64,000 bases of DNA from Micropterix aruncella (taxonomy: Eukaryota; Arthropoda; Insecta; Lepidoptera; Micropterigidae), in contig OX155965.1 in assembly GCA_944548615.1 (NCBI GenBank), forward strand, positions 24,790,946 through 24,854,945. Direction: 5' to 3'. This document shows positions 63,257 to 64,000 of this stretch, piece after piece (the first letter of the stretch is position 1; each line of letters begins with the position of its first letter). The position numbers were made by a program, and so were the translations under genes. A model generated the notes under the pieces. That model searched no databases, was not told the DNA's origin, and worked only from the letters and a program-made list of their open reading frames with translations.

Positions 63257-64000
63257 TGTAGAATATAGAAATTCTTACAAGCTGGAAATTAAATATAAAA
63301 TTGATAATATAGTTAACCTTAACATAATCATGTTAATATAGTTAACCCTAAATAGTTAACCTTAACATAATCCTAAAAAATATGACAATTAGCTACCATT
63401 ATACTAGGCAATATTACAATAAAAAAACGAAGTTCGTAGGAATGCGCACGGCAGCCGTCGGAACGGCAAAATGGCGGTAACGCATTATGTTTGATATGAT
63501 CTGCGGTTAAAATTATTAGGTAATATATATAAAATTTTATTTGTTTATTTTTACTGACAACCGTGTCACTCCAATAAGAACTGGGTTCGCCTTATCACAG
63601 GAGTGCCTATTAAGGCGGGCTCGGTTTCACTTTACTTGACACATTAGGAATAATTTTATGCACTTTAACATATAATTTATGCACAATTTGGCCTGGGCAC
63701 AGACAGACGTATGCCTAAATTTAGAAGCATATAGCGGTATTTTCTGGATTGTACATTATATTTCTTTTGTGCTATTGCGTTTGAATGATATGTAACGAAT
63801 AAATAAAATTTAAATTAAAATTTAAAAAACATAATTGCTTAACAATAGAGTGAGATAATCAAACCTAATTATATAAATTAAACATTAGTAAAAAAACAAA
63901 TAAAATGGGAAGTAAAGTACAAGAGGAGATTAAAGATTTAAATTGTTAACTATAGCATAATCATAATAAAAAATGATGAACACATAAAAAAATATGTAAG
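63257..64000. other. No gene recognised
   Basis: AT-rich, with a short duplicated TTAACCTTAACATAATC motif around 63315-63372. Nothing else is supported. Confidence 0.45.

Overview
This 64 kb window is animal nuclear DNA, most likely from a moth or butterfly (Lepidoptera). The evidence is: AT-rich sequence with GT/AG splice signals, RTE, CR1/jockey-type and R1/jockey-type non-LTR retrotransposons with microsatellite 3' tails, a tRNA-derived SINE, mariner, hAT and Helitron-like remnants, and no sign of bacterial operons. It is an accessory, repeat-dominated region. Only one convincing host gene piece is visible: the first coding exon of a class A GPCR at 28126-28341. A decayed CLIP-domain serine protease lies at 49450-50173.

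Layout. 1-7.7 kb: a hAT-like end, a decayed mariner, a tRNA-SINE, three non-LTR RT fragments and a Helitron-like repeat. 7.9-14.5 kb: a GC-rich, unclassified repeat family present in forward, reverse and tandem copies, interrupted by a foldback element (11.8-13.0 kb) that itself carries a LINE insertion. 15.5-20.2 kb: the most interesting object, a 4.3 kb DNA transposon with terminal inverted repeats that directly abut two (TA)n tracts of about 225 bp. It encodes on the minus strand a spliced, nearly intact transposase-like protein of the DUF7869 type, with TATA box, 5' UTR exon, three phase-compatible coding exons, a poly(A) signal and a single in-frame TGA. 21.3-22.1 kb: a LINE RNase H domain split by a 349 bp insertion of another LINE's 3' UTR, with an 11 bp target duplication. 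25-31 kb: LINE fragments, a foldback MITE, a second SINE, the GPCR exon, and the parent LINE of the 21.7 kb insertion.

31.6-36.9 kb: two 241 bp TTAA/CTAA-flanked MITEs in inverted orientation, a 723 bp TTAA element, a 16 bp minisatellite and more LINE debris. 37.3-39.2 kb: a hAT-like remnant followed by an RTE fragment. 39.4-42.3 kb: four and a fraction tandem copies of a 620 bp unit bounded on both sides by (TA)n. 42.5-42.8 kb: an RT fragment with a duplicated catalytic block. 45.3-48.4 kb: a young non-LTR element with an uninterrupted endonuclease/RT ORF of over 900 codons. 49.4-52.3 kb: the protease pseudogene, a YqaJ-nuclease gene remnant and a tRNA-like repeat. 53.4-64 kb: more GC-rich family copies, tandem and palindromic repeats, a hAT element nested in a LINE, a jockey-like LINE, chained Helitron-like ends and an RTE fragment.

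Together the sequence records nested transposition. Several insertion events can be resolved directly from target duplications or from paralogous empty sites. Family names rest on motif reading, not on database searches.
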